The notes under the pieces are model-generated. The model was not told the origin of the DNA. It worked only from the letters and a program-made list of their open reading frames with translations, and made no database searches. A program made the position numbers and the translations under genes. 64,000 nt of DNA from the NCBI RefSeq assembly GCF_000813965.1, contig NZ_JWLI01000008.1, positions 1-64,000 on the forward strand, in the 5' to 3' direction. The DNA comes from Leisingera sp. ANG-M7. GTDB taxonomy: Bacteria > Pseudomonadota > Alphaproteobacteria > Rhodobacterales > Rhodobacteraceae. Below, in pieces: positions 1 to 8,479 of this stretch. Every line of letters starts with the position of its first letter. Position 1 is the first letter of the stretch.

Positions 1-139
1 CCCCGACCAACCCGGAGCGGGTTCTGGGGTTGGAACTGCAGGCGGGTGCCTGGGATGGCGTACAGGGGCAGGTGAGCCGCTGGCAGGCTTGAAATTGTGC
101 CTTTCGCTGCCGATCTTTAGGAAGGCAGAGGAGACACAT

Positions 140-913
140 GTGGCAGATGTTCTGACAAACGCACGGGCCTATACCCCGCAGGAGATCGACGCAGAGCTGG
201 ACGCGCTGGCGGCGCGGTACCGGGCGGCCGGCGGGTTCGGCGTTGACCTCTTGAACCGGCTGGGCGGCAGCGGCGAGAGCCTGCTGGAACGGCTGCCGGA
301 ACCGGTGCGGGCCGGGCTGACCGGTGCCACGGAGACCGCGCTGCGGGTTGCTATGAAGGGCGCCAGCCAGTCGCGCCGCCTGGTGCCGGACCAGAAGCCC
401 GGCGTTGACCGGATGGTGAGCGCGGCGATGGGCGCCGCGGGCGGCGCTGCGGGGCTGCCGGGCGCGCTGGTGGAGCTGCCGGCCACCACCGCCTTTCTGC
501 TGCGCACCATCCAGAGCGCGGCAGCGGAGGAGGGCTTTGACCCGGACGCTGAAAGCGTGACTTTCGACTGCATTCAGGTCTTTGCCGCGGCTGGGCCGCT
601 GGCAGAGGATGATGGCGCGGATCTGGGCTTTGTCTCGGTCCGGCTGGGGCTGCCCGGGGGCTTGCACAAGCTCATTGCGCAGGTGGCGCCCAAACTGAGC
701 ACGGTGCTGGGGCAGAAACTGGCCGCGCAGGCGGTGCCCATTGCTGGCGCGGTGGCGGGGGCGGCGGTGAACTATGTGTTTTCCGGATATTACCGCGAGA
801 TGGCGCATGTGCATTTCGGCCTGAGACGGCTGGCGGTTGAGGCGGATGTGGCGCCGGAGGAGCTGACGGCACGGCTGCGGCAGCGGTTGCAAGGCCCTGA
901 TGCAGCACGCTAG
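140..913 (+). CDS. EcsC family protein
   Basis: The protein (about 257 aa) resembles the EcsC family, whose biochemical role is not established. The recognisable part is the Gly/Ala-rich hydrophobic stretch near residues 96-125 (GLPGALVELPATTAFLLR), followed by an acidic-rich region and a second hydrophobic Ala/Gly segment near 200-225, so membrane association is plausible. I chose the GTG at 140 because AGAGGAG lies 6 nt upstream. An in-frame ATG at 89 would add 17 residues without a comparable ribosome binding site. The gene stands alone, followed by DUF1178. The family call is from pattern recognition; the function is unknown. Confidence 0.75.
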   Translation: MADVLTNARAYTPQEIDAELDALAARYRAAGGFGVDLLNRLGGSGESLLERLPEPVRAGLTGATETALRVAMKGASQSRRLVPDQKPGVDRMVSAAMGAAGGAAGLPGALVELPATTAFLLRTIQSAAAEEGFDPDAESVTFDCIQVFAAAGPLAEDDGADLGFVSVRLGLPGGLHKLIAQVAPKLSTVLGQKLAAQAVPIAGAVAGAAVNYVFSGYYREMAHVHFGLRRLAVEADVAPEELTARLRQRLQGPDAAR

Positions 914-949
914 CTGCAAGGTTGACACAGAGACCTCTTGCGCTTGCCG

Positions 950-974
950 GAAAGGCAGATTTAATCAGCCTTTC
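950..974 (+). terminator. Inverted repeat after the EcsC gene, possible weak terminator
   Basis: GAAAGGC (950-956) and GCCTTTC (968-974) form a 7-bp stem with an 11-nt AT-rich loop. No clear T-run follows, so it could equally be a leader hairpin of the DUF1178 gene that starts at 992. Confidence 0.3.
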
Positions 975-991
975 CTGCTAAGAGAGTAAGC

Positions 992-1507
992 ATGATTCAA
1001 TACAGCCTCAAATGTGCGGACGGGCATGCGTTCGACAGCTGGTTTCAGTCGGTGGCGGCCTTTGACAAGCTGGCGGCAGCCGGGATGGTGTCCTGCGCGG
1101 TCTGCGGCGGCACGCAGGTGACAAAGGCCATCATGGCGCCGCGGGTGCGCCCGGGCCGCAAGGCCGTGTCCGGTGTCGGCGAGCCGGAACCGCAGGCAGC
1201 GCCGGCAGCTGCGCCATCCCCTGCGCCTGCGGTCCCCGCACCTGTGCCCTCTGCGTCAGGGCCCGGCATGCTGAGCCGCCCCTCTGGCGAGGTGGAAAAG
1301 GCGCTGGCCGAGCTGCGCAAGAAGGTTGAGGAGAACTCCGATTACGTGGGCGGCAATTTCGTGCGGGAGGCCCGGGCCATGCATCTGGGCGAGGCGCCGG
1401 AGCGGGCGATCCATGGCGAGGCCAGGCTGGAAGACGCGCGGGAGCTGATTGAGGAAGGGGTGCCGGTGATGCCGCTGCCCTTCCGTCCCGGACGCAAATC
1501 AAATTGA
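992..1507 (+). CDS. DUF1178 family protein
   Basis: This 171-aa protein has the DUF1178 layout. A short N-terminal domain carries C8, H12, C35 and C38 (a CAVC pair), which suggests a zinc-ribbon-like site. A Pro/Ala linker spans about residues 60-88, and the C-terminal region holds the conserved GNFVREAR and EEGVPVMPLP stretches. The family is widespread in alphaproteobacteria but has no assigned role; metal binding is my inference from the cysteines. It may be cotranscribed with the SDR gene 28 nt downstream. Confidence 0.85.
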   Translation: MIQYSLKCADGHAFDSWFQSVAAFDKLAAAGMVSCAVCGGTQVTKAIMAPRVRPGRKAVSGVGEPEPQAAPAAAPSPAPAVPAPVPSASGPGMLSRPSGEVEKALAELRKKVEENSDYVGGNFVREARAMHLGEAPERAIHGEARLEDARELIEEGVPVMPLPFRPGRKSN

Positions 1508-1535
1508 GGGACAGAAAACTGAAGGACAGGGCAGA

Positions 1536-2177
1536 ATGCATGCAGTTGTAACGGGAACCAGCCGCGGGATCGGCAAGGAGCTGGTAAAGCAGCTGCGGGA
1601 TGCGGGCCATGAGGTGACGGGTACCTCGCGGGACCATTCCTCGGGCGTCAAGCTGGATGTCTCCGACCCGGGCCAGCAGGCGCGCTTTGCCGCCCAGATC
1701 AAGGGCCGCGCAGTGGATCTGCTGGTCTGCAATGCCGGCGTCTATATCGACAAGGCAATGGGGCTGGAGGATTATTCCGCCGAGGTCTGGACCAAGACGA
1801 TGGCCGCCAATGTGACCGGCGTGTTCCTGACCGTGCAGGCGATGCTGCCGAACCTGCGGCTGGCTGAAAACCCCAAGATCGCCATCCTGTCGTCGCAGAT
1901 GGCCAGCCACACCAGAGCGCCGGGCGGCAGCTATGCCTACCGCGCGTCAAAGGCGGCGGCGCTGAATATCGGGCGCAACCTGGCAGCCGACCTGAAGCCG
2001 GAAGGGATTGCCGTCGGCATCTATCATCCCGGCTGGGTGCAGACCGATATGGGCGGTTATGACGGCGATATCACGGTGCAGGAGTCGGTCTCCGGGCTGA
2101 TCAACGAATTTGACGTCCTGACCCTGGACACCACCGGCTGCTTTCACACCTGGGACGGCCGTATCCACCCGTACTGA
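1536..2177 (+). CDS. SDR family NAD(P)-dependent oxidoreductase
   Basis: A short-chain dehydrogenase of 213 aa. It shows the cofactor-binding motif TGTSRGIG (residues 6-13), the NAG motif (66-68), a catalytic serine at about 119-120, and the Tyr-x-x-x-Lys pair Y135/K139. An Arg after the glycine-rich motif hints at NADP preference, but this is only a hint. It is shorter than the 240-250 aa typical of classical SDRs, because the substrate-lid region is reduced. The substrate cannot be read from the sequence. It follows DUF1178 on the same strand at 28 nt. Confidence 0.88.
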   Translation: MHAVVTGTSRGIGKELVKQLRDAGHEVTGTSRDHSSGVKLDVSDPGQQARFAAQIKGRAVDLLVCNAGVYIDKAMGLEDYSAEVWTKTMAANVTGVFLTVQAMLPNLRLAENPKIAILSSQMASHTRAPGGSYAYRASKAAALNIGRNLAADLKPEGIAVGIYHPGWVQTDMGGYDGDITVQESVSGLINEFDVLTLDTTGCFHTWDGRIHPY

Positions 2178-2317
2178 GCGGAAACGGTCAGAACGGAGGC
2201 CGCGGCGCGGCACCGTGCGCAGGCACGGTGCCCTGCCCAACGGGCTGAGGGCCCGGCAGGGTCCGGTGCCAGGCGGGAGCGCGCCGCTGCGCGGGAGACT
2301 GCGGATGCTGAAAAGAG

Positions 2318-2350
2318 AAAAGCCGGCGCGCTGGGCGCACCGGCTTTCTT
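2318..2350 (-). terminator. Rho-independent terminator (mainly for the minus-strand gene)
   Basis: AAAGCCGG (2318-2325) pairs with CCGGCTTT (2340-2347). On the minus strand the stem is followed by a T-rich tract, which fits termination of the gene ending at 2386. It may work in both directions, because the SDR gene converges here. Confidence 0.7.
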
Positions 2351-2385
2351 GTTTGCGTGCCGCGCCCCGCAAGCGGGGCGGGGGG

Positions 2386-4152
2386 TTATTCCCAGCAGCT
2401 GACCAGGACGGTCATGCCGGAGGCCAGACGGGTCATTGCCGCGTTTGGCAGGCTGCCGCCGGAGGCGGGCTGTGCGGCGGGGCTGAGGCCCGCATCGTTC
2501 AAGGCGCCGCGGATTACCTCGGCGTTCACCGCAAAGCTGACACCTTCGGGCAGCTGTTTGCCGCCGGACTGCTGCGGCAGCAGCATCCCCAGAACCGCGC
2601 CGGTTGCATCCAGCACCGGGCCGCCGGCGTCGCCGGGCTGGGCTGCCAGCTCCAGCCGGGCGACATTGGTGTTGCCGTCCAGGCTCTTCACGTCAGCGAT
2701 CTTGCCCCAGGTGAGGCTGGGAGCGCCGAGCACGCCCTCGTAGGAGAAGCCGGAGACCGCGACCTCGGACTGCAGCCGCGGGGAAGCGGTGCTGAGGCCT
2801 GCCACTGCGGCGGGCGCCAGCGGCTGTGCCGGTTTGAGCACTGCGATGCCGTCGGCGGTGTTATTGGCGGCGATGCTGGCTTCATAGCCGTGGTCCAGGG
2901 TGATCCGGGTGCAGCCGGCCACCACGTCCGAAGTGGTCAGGACGCTGCCATTGCCGTCCACGAAGAAACCGCTGCGCGACAGCTTCGGCTTGCGGATCTC
3001 CAGGCCGGACACGAGGTCGACGCTTTGCACAGCGTCGCCGCCCTCAGCCGGGTCCAGAACCCCGTCGAGGCGGGTAAAGCTGGACTGCATCGCGGCCAGA
3101 ACACGGGCGCGGCGGTCTTCGTCACCGGCGGGCCAGACCAGGGTGAAGCCCTTGATCTCGCCGTTTTTCAGGCTGGCCTGGGTGAAGGAAACGATGTTGC
3201 CGTTGCGGCCTTCGATGGTGAAGCTGTTGGCGCCGCGTTCGCGCGGGCCGTCCAGCGGCACGATTTCCAGCGTTTGCAGGATGTCGTAGAGGCCGAACAG
3301 GGTGCGCTTGTCGCCGGGCTGGCTGATCAGCAGCAGCTGGGCGCCCAGATCGCCTTTGCTGGTGTAATGCGCAAAGGGCGATTCATAGCGGTCAAAGGCA
3401 ACTTCATCCGCCGGGATCTGCAGCGCGATGCCGGCCTTGGCGTCCTCGGCCCGGGCCATGCCGACCGAGATCAGCGGCGCGTTGTACTCATCCATCAGTA
3501 CCTGGCGCTGCGCGGTGGTCAGCACGCCGGTCGGCTCAAATCCGCGGGCTGCCTGCCAGTCGCTCATCGAGGCGCGGGTGCCGCGGCCGAAGGCGCCGTC
3601 GATGCCGGAATTGTAGAAGCCTGCCGCCTTCAGGGCAACCTGCAGCTCCATCCGCTGTTCACGGCTGAGCGCGCTTTCGCTGCGCCGCGCCTGGGCCGGG
3701 GTTTCATCCGGAAGGGTGGTCTGCAGGGCGGTTTGCGGCTGCGGTTCAGGTTCCTGCACCGCGGGTTCCACAGGGGCCGGGGCGGGTTCCGCGGGCTGGG
3801 TGGCATCCGCGGCGACCGGGTAGAACTGGTTGCCCAGGTTGCGTTCAAAGGCGATGAAGCTGTCGCGCGGGATCTGACCCTCGGCGCGGTAGACCTGCAG
3901 CACGCGTTCGGCGTCATCACGGGAATAGGGGCCGAGCACCACACCGTACCAGCCGCCGCCAATCGAATAGCCGGAGACATCGGGCAGGCGGGCGGCATAG
4001 CTGCGGGCCTCGTTTTCAGCCTCGCGCAGGGAGGGGCGGGCGGCGATCTGGATCCAGACGCCATCGCGGCTGCTTTGCGCCGAAACAGGCGCCGTGAACG
4101 CAATGGCCAGCGCAATCAGCGGCAGGGCCAGAGCGGCAAACAGTTTTTTCAT
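2386..4152 (-). CDS. Secreted SPOR/peptidoglycan-binding protein with degenerate trypsin-like domain
   Basis: A 588-aa exported protein. Residues 1-25 form a signal peptide ending in APVSA. Residues 30-105 resemble a SPOR-type repeat (WIQIAARPS...VVLGPYS), a Pro/Glu-rich linker follows, and 165-222 is a PG_binding_1 domain (GIDGAFGRGTRAS). Residues 385-550 have the trypsin/DegP-like fold pattern. The catalytic histidine position reads TTSDVV (D409), the Asp is kept (D434), and the GDSGG motif reads GDAGG (A509). It is therefore probably a non-proteolytic relative that binds peptidoglycan in the periplasm. I chose the ATG at 4152 over the upstream in-frame start at 4266 because it begins the signal peptide. 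Confidence 0.85.
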   Translation of the reverse strand: MKKLFAALALPLIALAIAFTAPVSAQSSRDGVWIQIAARPSLREAENEARSYAARLPDVSGYSIGGGWYGVVLGPYSRDDAERVLQVYRAEGQIPRDSFIAFERNLGNQFYPVAADATQPAEPAPAPVEPAVQEPEPQPQTALQTTLPDETPAQARRSESALSREQRMELQVALKAAGFYNSGIDGAFGRGTRASMSDWQAARGFEPTGVLTTAQRQVLMDEYNAPLISVGMARAEDAKAGIALQIPADEVAFDRYESPFAHYTSKGDLGAQLLLISQPGDKRTLFGLYDILQTLEIVPLDGPRERGANSFTIEGRNGNIVSFTQASLKNGEIKGFTLVWPAGDEDRRARVLAAMQSSFTRLDGVLDPAEGGDAVQSVDLVSGLEIRKPKLSRSGFFVDGNGSVLTTSDVVAGCTRITLDHGYEASIAANNTADGIAVLKPAQPLAPAAVAGLSTASPRLQSEVAVSGFSYEGVLGAPSLTWGKIADVKSLDGNTNVARLELAAQPGDAGGPVLDATGAVLGMLLPQQSGGKQLPEGVSFAVNAEVIRGALNDAGLSPAAQPASGGSLPNAAMTRLASGMTVLVSCWE

Positions 4153-4335
4153 GGTCAGGGCCTCGTATCCCGGAAGTACTCTTATTCTTTGAGGCGGAGA
4201 TAAAGCATTTTGCGGCGGCAAAGGGAACTCCTCATGACAGGGGGAATTCCCGGCCCGTTGCCGCATTCCCGCACTTTTGTTGCCGATGCGATGCGGGCAT
4301 CAGGGCAAGGACGGGGCTTCGGCAGGCAGAGGGCG

Positions 4336-4364
4336 TTGACCCTGCCAAGAGCCTTGCATAGGAA
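4336..4364 (+). promoter_or_regulatory. Candidate sigma-70 promoter of glyQ
   Basis: TTGACC (4336-4341), a 17-nt spacer and TAGGAA (4359-4364) precede the glyQ ATG by about 45 nt. The -35 box is good and the -10 box weak. Confidence 0.4.
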
Positions 4365-4408
4365 GAACACCGCAATTGCTGCCCCAGATGCCCCCAAAGG
4401 GATAAGAG

Positions 4409-5350
4409 ATGACCCAGACCAACGGCGCGCCGCGCTCCTTCCAAGAGATTATCCTGAGGCTCCAGAATTACTGGGCCGCCAAAGGCTGCGCGGTGATGCA
4501 GCCCTATGACATGGAAGTCGGCGCCGGCACCTTCCACCCGGCGACCACGCTGCGCTCGCTGGGATCCAAGGCCTGGGCCGCGGCTTATGTGCAGCCCTCG
4601 CGCCGCCCCACCGACGGGCGCTATGGCGAGAACCCCAACCGGCTGCAGCATTACTACCAGTACCAGGTGCTGATCAAACCGTCGCCGCCGAACCTGCAGG
4701 AGCTGTATCTGGGCAGCCTTGAGGCGATCGGCGTTGACATGGCGACGCATGACATCCGCTTTGTCGAGGATGACTGGGAAAGCCCGACCCTGGGCGCCTG
4801 GGGCCTGGGCTGGGAGGTCTGGTGCGACGGTATGGAAGTTAGCCAGTTCACCTATTTCCAGCAGGTCGGCGGCCATGACTGCCACCCGGTGTCGGGTGAA
4901 CTGACCTATGGTCTGGAGCGTCTGGCGATGTATGTGCTGGGTGTCGATCATGTGATGGACATGCCCTACAACGACCCGGACGCGCTGATCCCGCTGAGCT
5001 ATGGCGACGTGTTCAAGCAGACCGAGGAAGAATACGCCCGCTGGAACTTTGACGTGGCCAACACCGAAGTTCTGCTGCGCCATTTCGAGGAGGCCGAGGC
5101 CGAATGCGCAGCGATCCTGGCACAGGAGCACGAGGACCCCAAGACCGGCAAGCGCATCATCATGGCGCACCCCGCGTATGATCAGTGCATCAAGGCGTCC
5201 CACATCTTCAACCTGCTGGATGCCCGCGGGGTGATTTCGGTCACTGAGCGCCAGGCCTATATCGGCCGCGTCCGCGCGCTGGCCAAGCAATGCGCCGATG
5301 CCTTTGTGCTGACCGAGGCTGGAGGGCATGCGCCCGAGAGCGCGGCCTGA
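4409..5350 (+). CDS. glyQ: Glycine--tRNA ligase subunit alpha
   Basis: Alpha subunit of the bacterial (alpha-beta)2 glycyl-tRNA synthetase, which carries the class II catalytic core that activates glycine. The 313-aa protein shows the family's invariant blocks: [43 protein letters not shown], and [18 protein letters not shown]. The length is normal for the family. It is first in a cluster with a small membrane protein and glyS, all on the same strand. No T-box-like leader was seen, as expected for a proteobacterium. Confidence 0.98.
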   Translation: MTQTNGAPRSFQEIILRLQNYWAAKGCAVMQPYDMEVGAGTFHPATTLRSLGSKAWAAAYVQPSRRPTDGRYGENPNRLQHYYQYQVLIKPSPPNLQELYLGSLEAIGVDMATHDIRFVEDDWESPTLGAWGLGWEVWCDGMEVSQFTYFQQVGGHDCHPVSGELTYGLERLAMYVLGVDHVMDMPYNDPDALIPLSYGDVFKQTEEEYARWNFDVANTEVLLRHFEEAEAECAAILAQEHEDPKTGKRIIMAHPAYDQCIKASHIFNLLDARGVISVTERQAYIGRVRALAKQCADAFVLTEAGGHAPESAA

Positions 5351-5367
5351 GCAGGAGACAGCACGTT

Positions 5368-5901
5368 ATGGGGAAACTCCTTGCCCTGATCCTGATCGTC
5401 TCCGGCCTCGCCGCCGGGGGGGCGATGTATTACCTGCAGGTCTATGGCTTCTATGATGAGGTCGCGCTGCAGCCGGGCCGCGATGTGATGCTGGTGCCGC
5501 TGGACGGCGGTGAGGCGCAGCCGATTGCCTATGCAGATTTCGAAGCGATTGACGCCGACAGCTCCCCCATCCGCTACCGCGCTTGCTTCAGCACCAAGAT
5601 GACGCCGGACGCGCTGGCGCAGGTCTTTACCCTGTCGGACAAGACAGAGCCGCGCAACGCACCGGACTGGTTTGAATGCTTTGATGCCGCTGCCATTGGC
5701 GCCAAGCTGGCAGACGGATCGGCCAAATCGTTCCTGTCGGTCAAGAACATCTCCTATGGTGTCGACCGCATTGTCGCCGTCACCGATGAGGGCCGTGGCT
5801 ATGTCTGGCATGAGCTGAATGACTGCGGTCAGAAAGCCTATGACGGCACTGTGGTGGGCGAGGAATGCCCAGCCCGGCCTGAGCCGGTTGGAAGCGAATG
5901 A
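5368..5901 (+). CDS. Small membrane-anchored protein between glyQ and glyS (DUF6446-like)
   Basis: A 177-aa protein with one N-terminal hydrophobic segment (residues 3-22, LLALILIVSGLAAGGAMYYL) and a soluble remainder with paired cysteines (RACFS, FECFD, NDCGQ, EECPA). It is therefore probably anchored in the inner membrane with a disulfide-containing periplasmic domain. I recall such a gene, DUF6446, sitting between glyQ and glyS in other Rhodobacterales, but I could not check this. The ATG at 5368 begins the hydrophobic segment; the longer in-frame ORF back to 5290 only overlaps glyQ. No function is known. Confidence 0.75.
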   Translation: MGKLLALILIVSGLAAGGAMYYLQVYGFYDEVALQPGRDVMLVPLDGGEAQPIAYADFEAIDADSSPIRYRACFSTKMTPDALAQVFTLSDKTEPRNAPDWFECFDAAAIGAKLADGSAKSFLSVKNISYGVDRIVAVTDEGRGYVWHELNDCGQKAYDGTVVGEECPARPEPVGSE

Positions 5902-6077
5902 TGCTTGCCTTTCTGAATAGTACCGCCCGGCTGCAAGCCGGGCTGCGCCGTCCCGCCCCCCTGGGGCGGCGCAACAGCGCCACCCCGCGGGACGGCGCAG
6001 CCCTTCGTTCAGAAGCGGCTCCGTTCCGTCAACACGTATTTTCCGCGCCCCGCGCGGCCACGCCCGAGGATATCTGA
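5901..6077 (+). CDS. Possible 58-aa small protein between the membrane protein and glyS
   Basis: An ORF of 58 codons starts at ATG 5901, overlapping the upstream TGA by one base, and ends at TGA 6075-6077, overlapping the glyS ATG by one base. GGAAG lies 6 nt upstream of its start. The predicted product is Arg/Ala/Pro-rich with no domain I recognise. The perfect fit on both sides suggests translational coupling. However, the ORF lies over a strong inverted repeat, so it could be an accidental reading frame through a structured spacer. This is a tentative call. Confidence 0.35.
   Translation: MLAFLNSTARLQAGLRRPAPLGRRNSATPRDGAALRSEAAPFRQHVFSAPRAATPEDI
5925..6003 (+). repeat. Overlapping inverted repeats in the glyQ-glyS spacer
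   Basis: Two stems compete. GCCCGGCT (5925-5932) pairs with AGCCGGGC (5936-5943). GGGCTGCGCCGTCCCG (5940-5955) pairs perfectly with CGGGACGGCGCAGCCC (5988-6003). They share bases 5940-5943, so both cannot form fully. The 32-nt loop of the long stem can fold further (GGCGC/GCGCC). Confidence 0.7.
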
Positions 6078-8302
6078 TGCCCGATCTGCTGATTGAACTG
6101 TTTTCCGAGGAGATCCCGGCCCGCATGCAGGCGCGTGCCGCCGAGGACTTGAAAAAGCGCGTGACCGATGGTCTGGTCGAGGCGGGTCTGACCTATGCCG
6201 GGGCCGCCGCGCTGTCGACGCCGCGCCGCCTGACGCTGGCAGTGGACGGCCTGCTGGCGGAAAGCCCGACCATCCGCGAAGAGCGCAAAGGGCCGAAAGT
6301 GGGCGCGCCGGACAAGGCCATCGAGGGCTTTCTGCGCGGTGCGGGCCTGAGCCGCGAGCAGCTGGAAGAGCGTGAAACGCCGAAAGGCGCGGTCTATTTC
6401 GCGATGATCGAAAAGCCGGGCCGCCCGGCAGCCGAAATCATTGCCGAGGTGCTGGAAGACACCATCCGCAACTTCCCCTGGCCGAAATCCATGCGCTGGG
6501 GCGCGGGGTCCCTGCGCTGGGTGCGGCCCTTGCATTCGATCCTCTGCATCCTGTCGGATGAGGCAGGCGCAGCCGTGGTCGATCTGGACATCGACGGTAT
6601 CAAGTCCGGCAACACCACCCGCGGCCACCGCTTCATGGCGCCGGACGAGATCACCGTCACCGGTTTTGACGACTATGCCGCCAAGCTGAAGCGCGCCCAT
6701 GTGGTGCTGGATGCCCGCGAGCGGGGTGAGGCGATCTGGCAGGAAGCGACCAATCAGGCCTTTGCCAATGGGCTGGACGTGGTTGAGGACAAGGGGCTCT
6801 TGGCCGAGGTTGCCGGGCTGGTCGAGTGGCCGGTGGTGCTGATGGGCGCGATTGACGAAGAATTCCTGGCGCTGCCGCCGGAGGTCTTGCAGACCTCGAT
6901 GAAGGAACACCAGAAGTTTTTCTCGGTGAAGAACCCCAAGACCGGGCGGATCGAGAAATTCATCACCGTGGCCAACCGCGAGACCGCGGACAATGGCGCC
7001 ACCATTCTGGCGGGCAACCAGAAGGTCCTGTCGGCGCGTCTGGCGGATGCCAAGTTCTTCTGGGAGAACGACCTGCGCACCGCGAAATCCGAGGCGGGCA
7101 TGAGCGCCTGGGTGGAGAACCTGGGCAACGTGACCTTCCACAACAAGCTGGGCACGCAAGCCGCGCGGATTGACCGTATCGCCGCGCTGGCACGCGAGAT
7201 CGCGCCGGTGGTGGGCGCTGATGCCGGTCTGGCAGAGCAGGCGGCGCGGGTGGCGAAGGCCGACCTCAGCTCGGAAATGGTCTATGAGTTTCCGGAACTG
7301 CAGGGGCTGATGGGGCGCTATTACGCCGAGGCTGCGGGCCTGCCGCAGGAAGTGGCAAACGCCTGCGAGCAGCATTATTCGCCGCTGGGGCCGGGCGATG
7401 ATGTGCCGTCGGAGCCGGTTTCTGTTGCGGTGGCGCTGGCCGACAAGCTGGACACGCTGACTGGTTTCTGGGCCATCGACGAAAAGCCCACCGGCTCCAA
7501 AGACCCCTTCGCCCTGCGCCGCGCCGCGCTGGGGGTGATCCGGCTGGTGCTGGAGAATGATGTGCGGATGCCACTGGACCGGTTCTTCGACAGCCAGCTT
7601 CTGCGGGCCGAAAGCGCCGCCAATGGTGCGCTGCCGGAGGAGACCGTGAATAGCCTGCTGCAGGAGATTGCGGAACACGGCGTATTCGGGTCCGCTTTTG
7701 AGGCCGTGAAAGAGAGCCTTGGCGGGTCCCCTGCGGAAGCTTTCCTGAACCTCGAAAAGAAGGTTCCGGACACTTCGGACGACCTCCTCTCCTTCTTCCA
7801 CGACCGCCTCAAGGTCTTCCTGCGCGATCAGGGCATCCGCCACGATGTGATCGACGCCTGCATCGCGATGGAGGGCAACGACGACCTGACGCTGCTGGTC
7901 AAGCGCGCGCGGGCACTGGAGGATTTCCTGAAAACCGAGGATGGCACCAACCTCTTGCAAGGCTTCAAACGCGCCAACAACATTCTGTCCCAGGCGGAGG
8001 AAAAGGACGGGGTGGAATACTCCTATGGCGCCGACCGCAAGTTTGCCGAGGACGACGCGGAAACCGCGCTGTTCGATGCGCTGGAGGCGGGCGGGGCGGC
8101 GATCTCTCCGGCCATCGAGGCCGAAGATTTCGCGGCAGCCATGCGGGGCATGGCCGCCCTGCGTGCCCCCATCGATGCGTTCTTTGAGGCGGTGCAGGTC
8201 AATGCGGACAGCGACATCGTCCGCCGCAACCGGCTGAACCTCCTCAGCCAGATCCGCCAGGTCTGCGGCCAGGTTGCCGACCTCACCAAGGTCGAGGGCT
8301 GA
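6077..8302 (+). CDS. glyS: Glycine--tRNA ligase subunit beta
   Basis: Beta subunit of glycyl-tRNA synthetase, needed for tRNA binding. The 741-aa protein begins with the typical LLIELFSEEIPARMQ and contains LSTPRRLTL, RWVRPLHSI and the MKEHQKFFSV block. An HD-like region follows (LADKLDTLTGFW...GSKDPFALRRAALGVIRL), and the C-terminal part resembles the anticodon-binding helices of class I synthetases. It is somewhat longer than the E. coli protein (about 690 aa). The start has GAGGA 5 nt upstream and overlaps the stop of the preceding small ORF by one base. Confidence 0.97.
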   Translation: MPDLLIELFSEEIPARMQARAAEDLKKRVTDGLVEAGLTYAGAAALSTPRRLTLAVDGLLAESPTIREERKGPKVGAPDKAIEGFLRGAGLSREQLEERETPKGAVYFAMIEKPGRPAAEIIAEVLEDTIRNFPWPKSMRWGAGSLRWVRPLHSILCILSDEAGAAVVDLDIDGIKSGNTTRGHRFMAPDEITVTGFDDYAAKLKRAHVVLDARERGEAIWQEATNQAFANGLDVVEDKGLLAEVAGLVEWPVVLMGAIDEEFLALPPEVLQTSMKEHQKFFSVKNPKTGRIEKFITVANRETADNGATILAGNQKVLSARLADAKFFWENDLRTAKSEAGMSAWVENLGNVTFHNKLGTQAARIDRIAALAREIAPVVGADAGLAEQAARVAKADLSSEMVYEFPELQGLMGRYYAEAAGLPQEVANACEQHYSPLGPGDDVPSEPVSVAVALADKLDTLTGFWAIDEKPTGSKDPFALRRAALGVIRLVLENDVRMPLDRFFDSQLLRAESAANGALPEETVNSLLQEIAEHGVFGSAFEAVKESLGGSPAEAFLNLEKKVPDTSDDLLSFFHDRLKVFLRDQGIRHDVIDACIAMEGNDDLTLLVKRARALEDFLKTEDGTNLLQGFKRANNILSQAEEKDGVEYSYGADRKFAEDDAETALFDALEAGGAAISPAIEAEDFAAAMRGMAALRAPIDAFFEAVQVNADSDIVRRNRLNLLSQIRQVCGQVADLTKVEG

Positions 8303-8350
8303 GAGAGCCGACGGCTCTTTCATCTTTATGAAAATACTCGCCCCGCAGGG

Positions 8351-8382
8351 ACCGGCCTTACCGCAAGGGAAGGCCGGTTTTT
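8351..8382 (+). terminator. Rho-independent terminator after glyS
   Basis: ACCGGCCTT (8351-8359) pairs with AAGGCCGGT (8370-8378), followed by a run of five T (8378-8382). Confidence 0.85.
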
Positions 8383-8479
8383 CGTATCTGCGCCCGCCTG
8401 ATCCGTTACTGCCCCGGTACAAGACCCTTGCGCCGTCGCGACTTGGCCTTATGGTGACTTTCAAAGGAGACGTGCTGCA

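Noticed and set aside
2215-4203. 662-codon ORF on the plus strand
   Set aside because: It lies opposite the signal-peptide-bearing SPOR/PG-binding gene and its translation has no domain; a GC-rich shadow frame.
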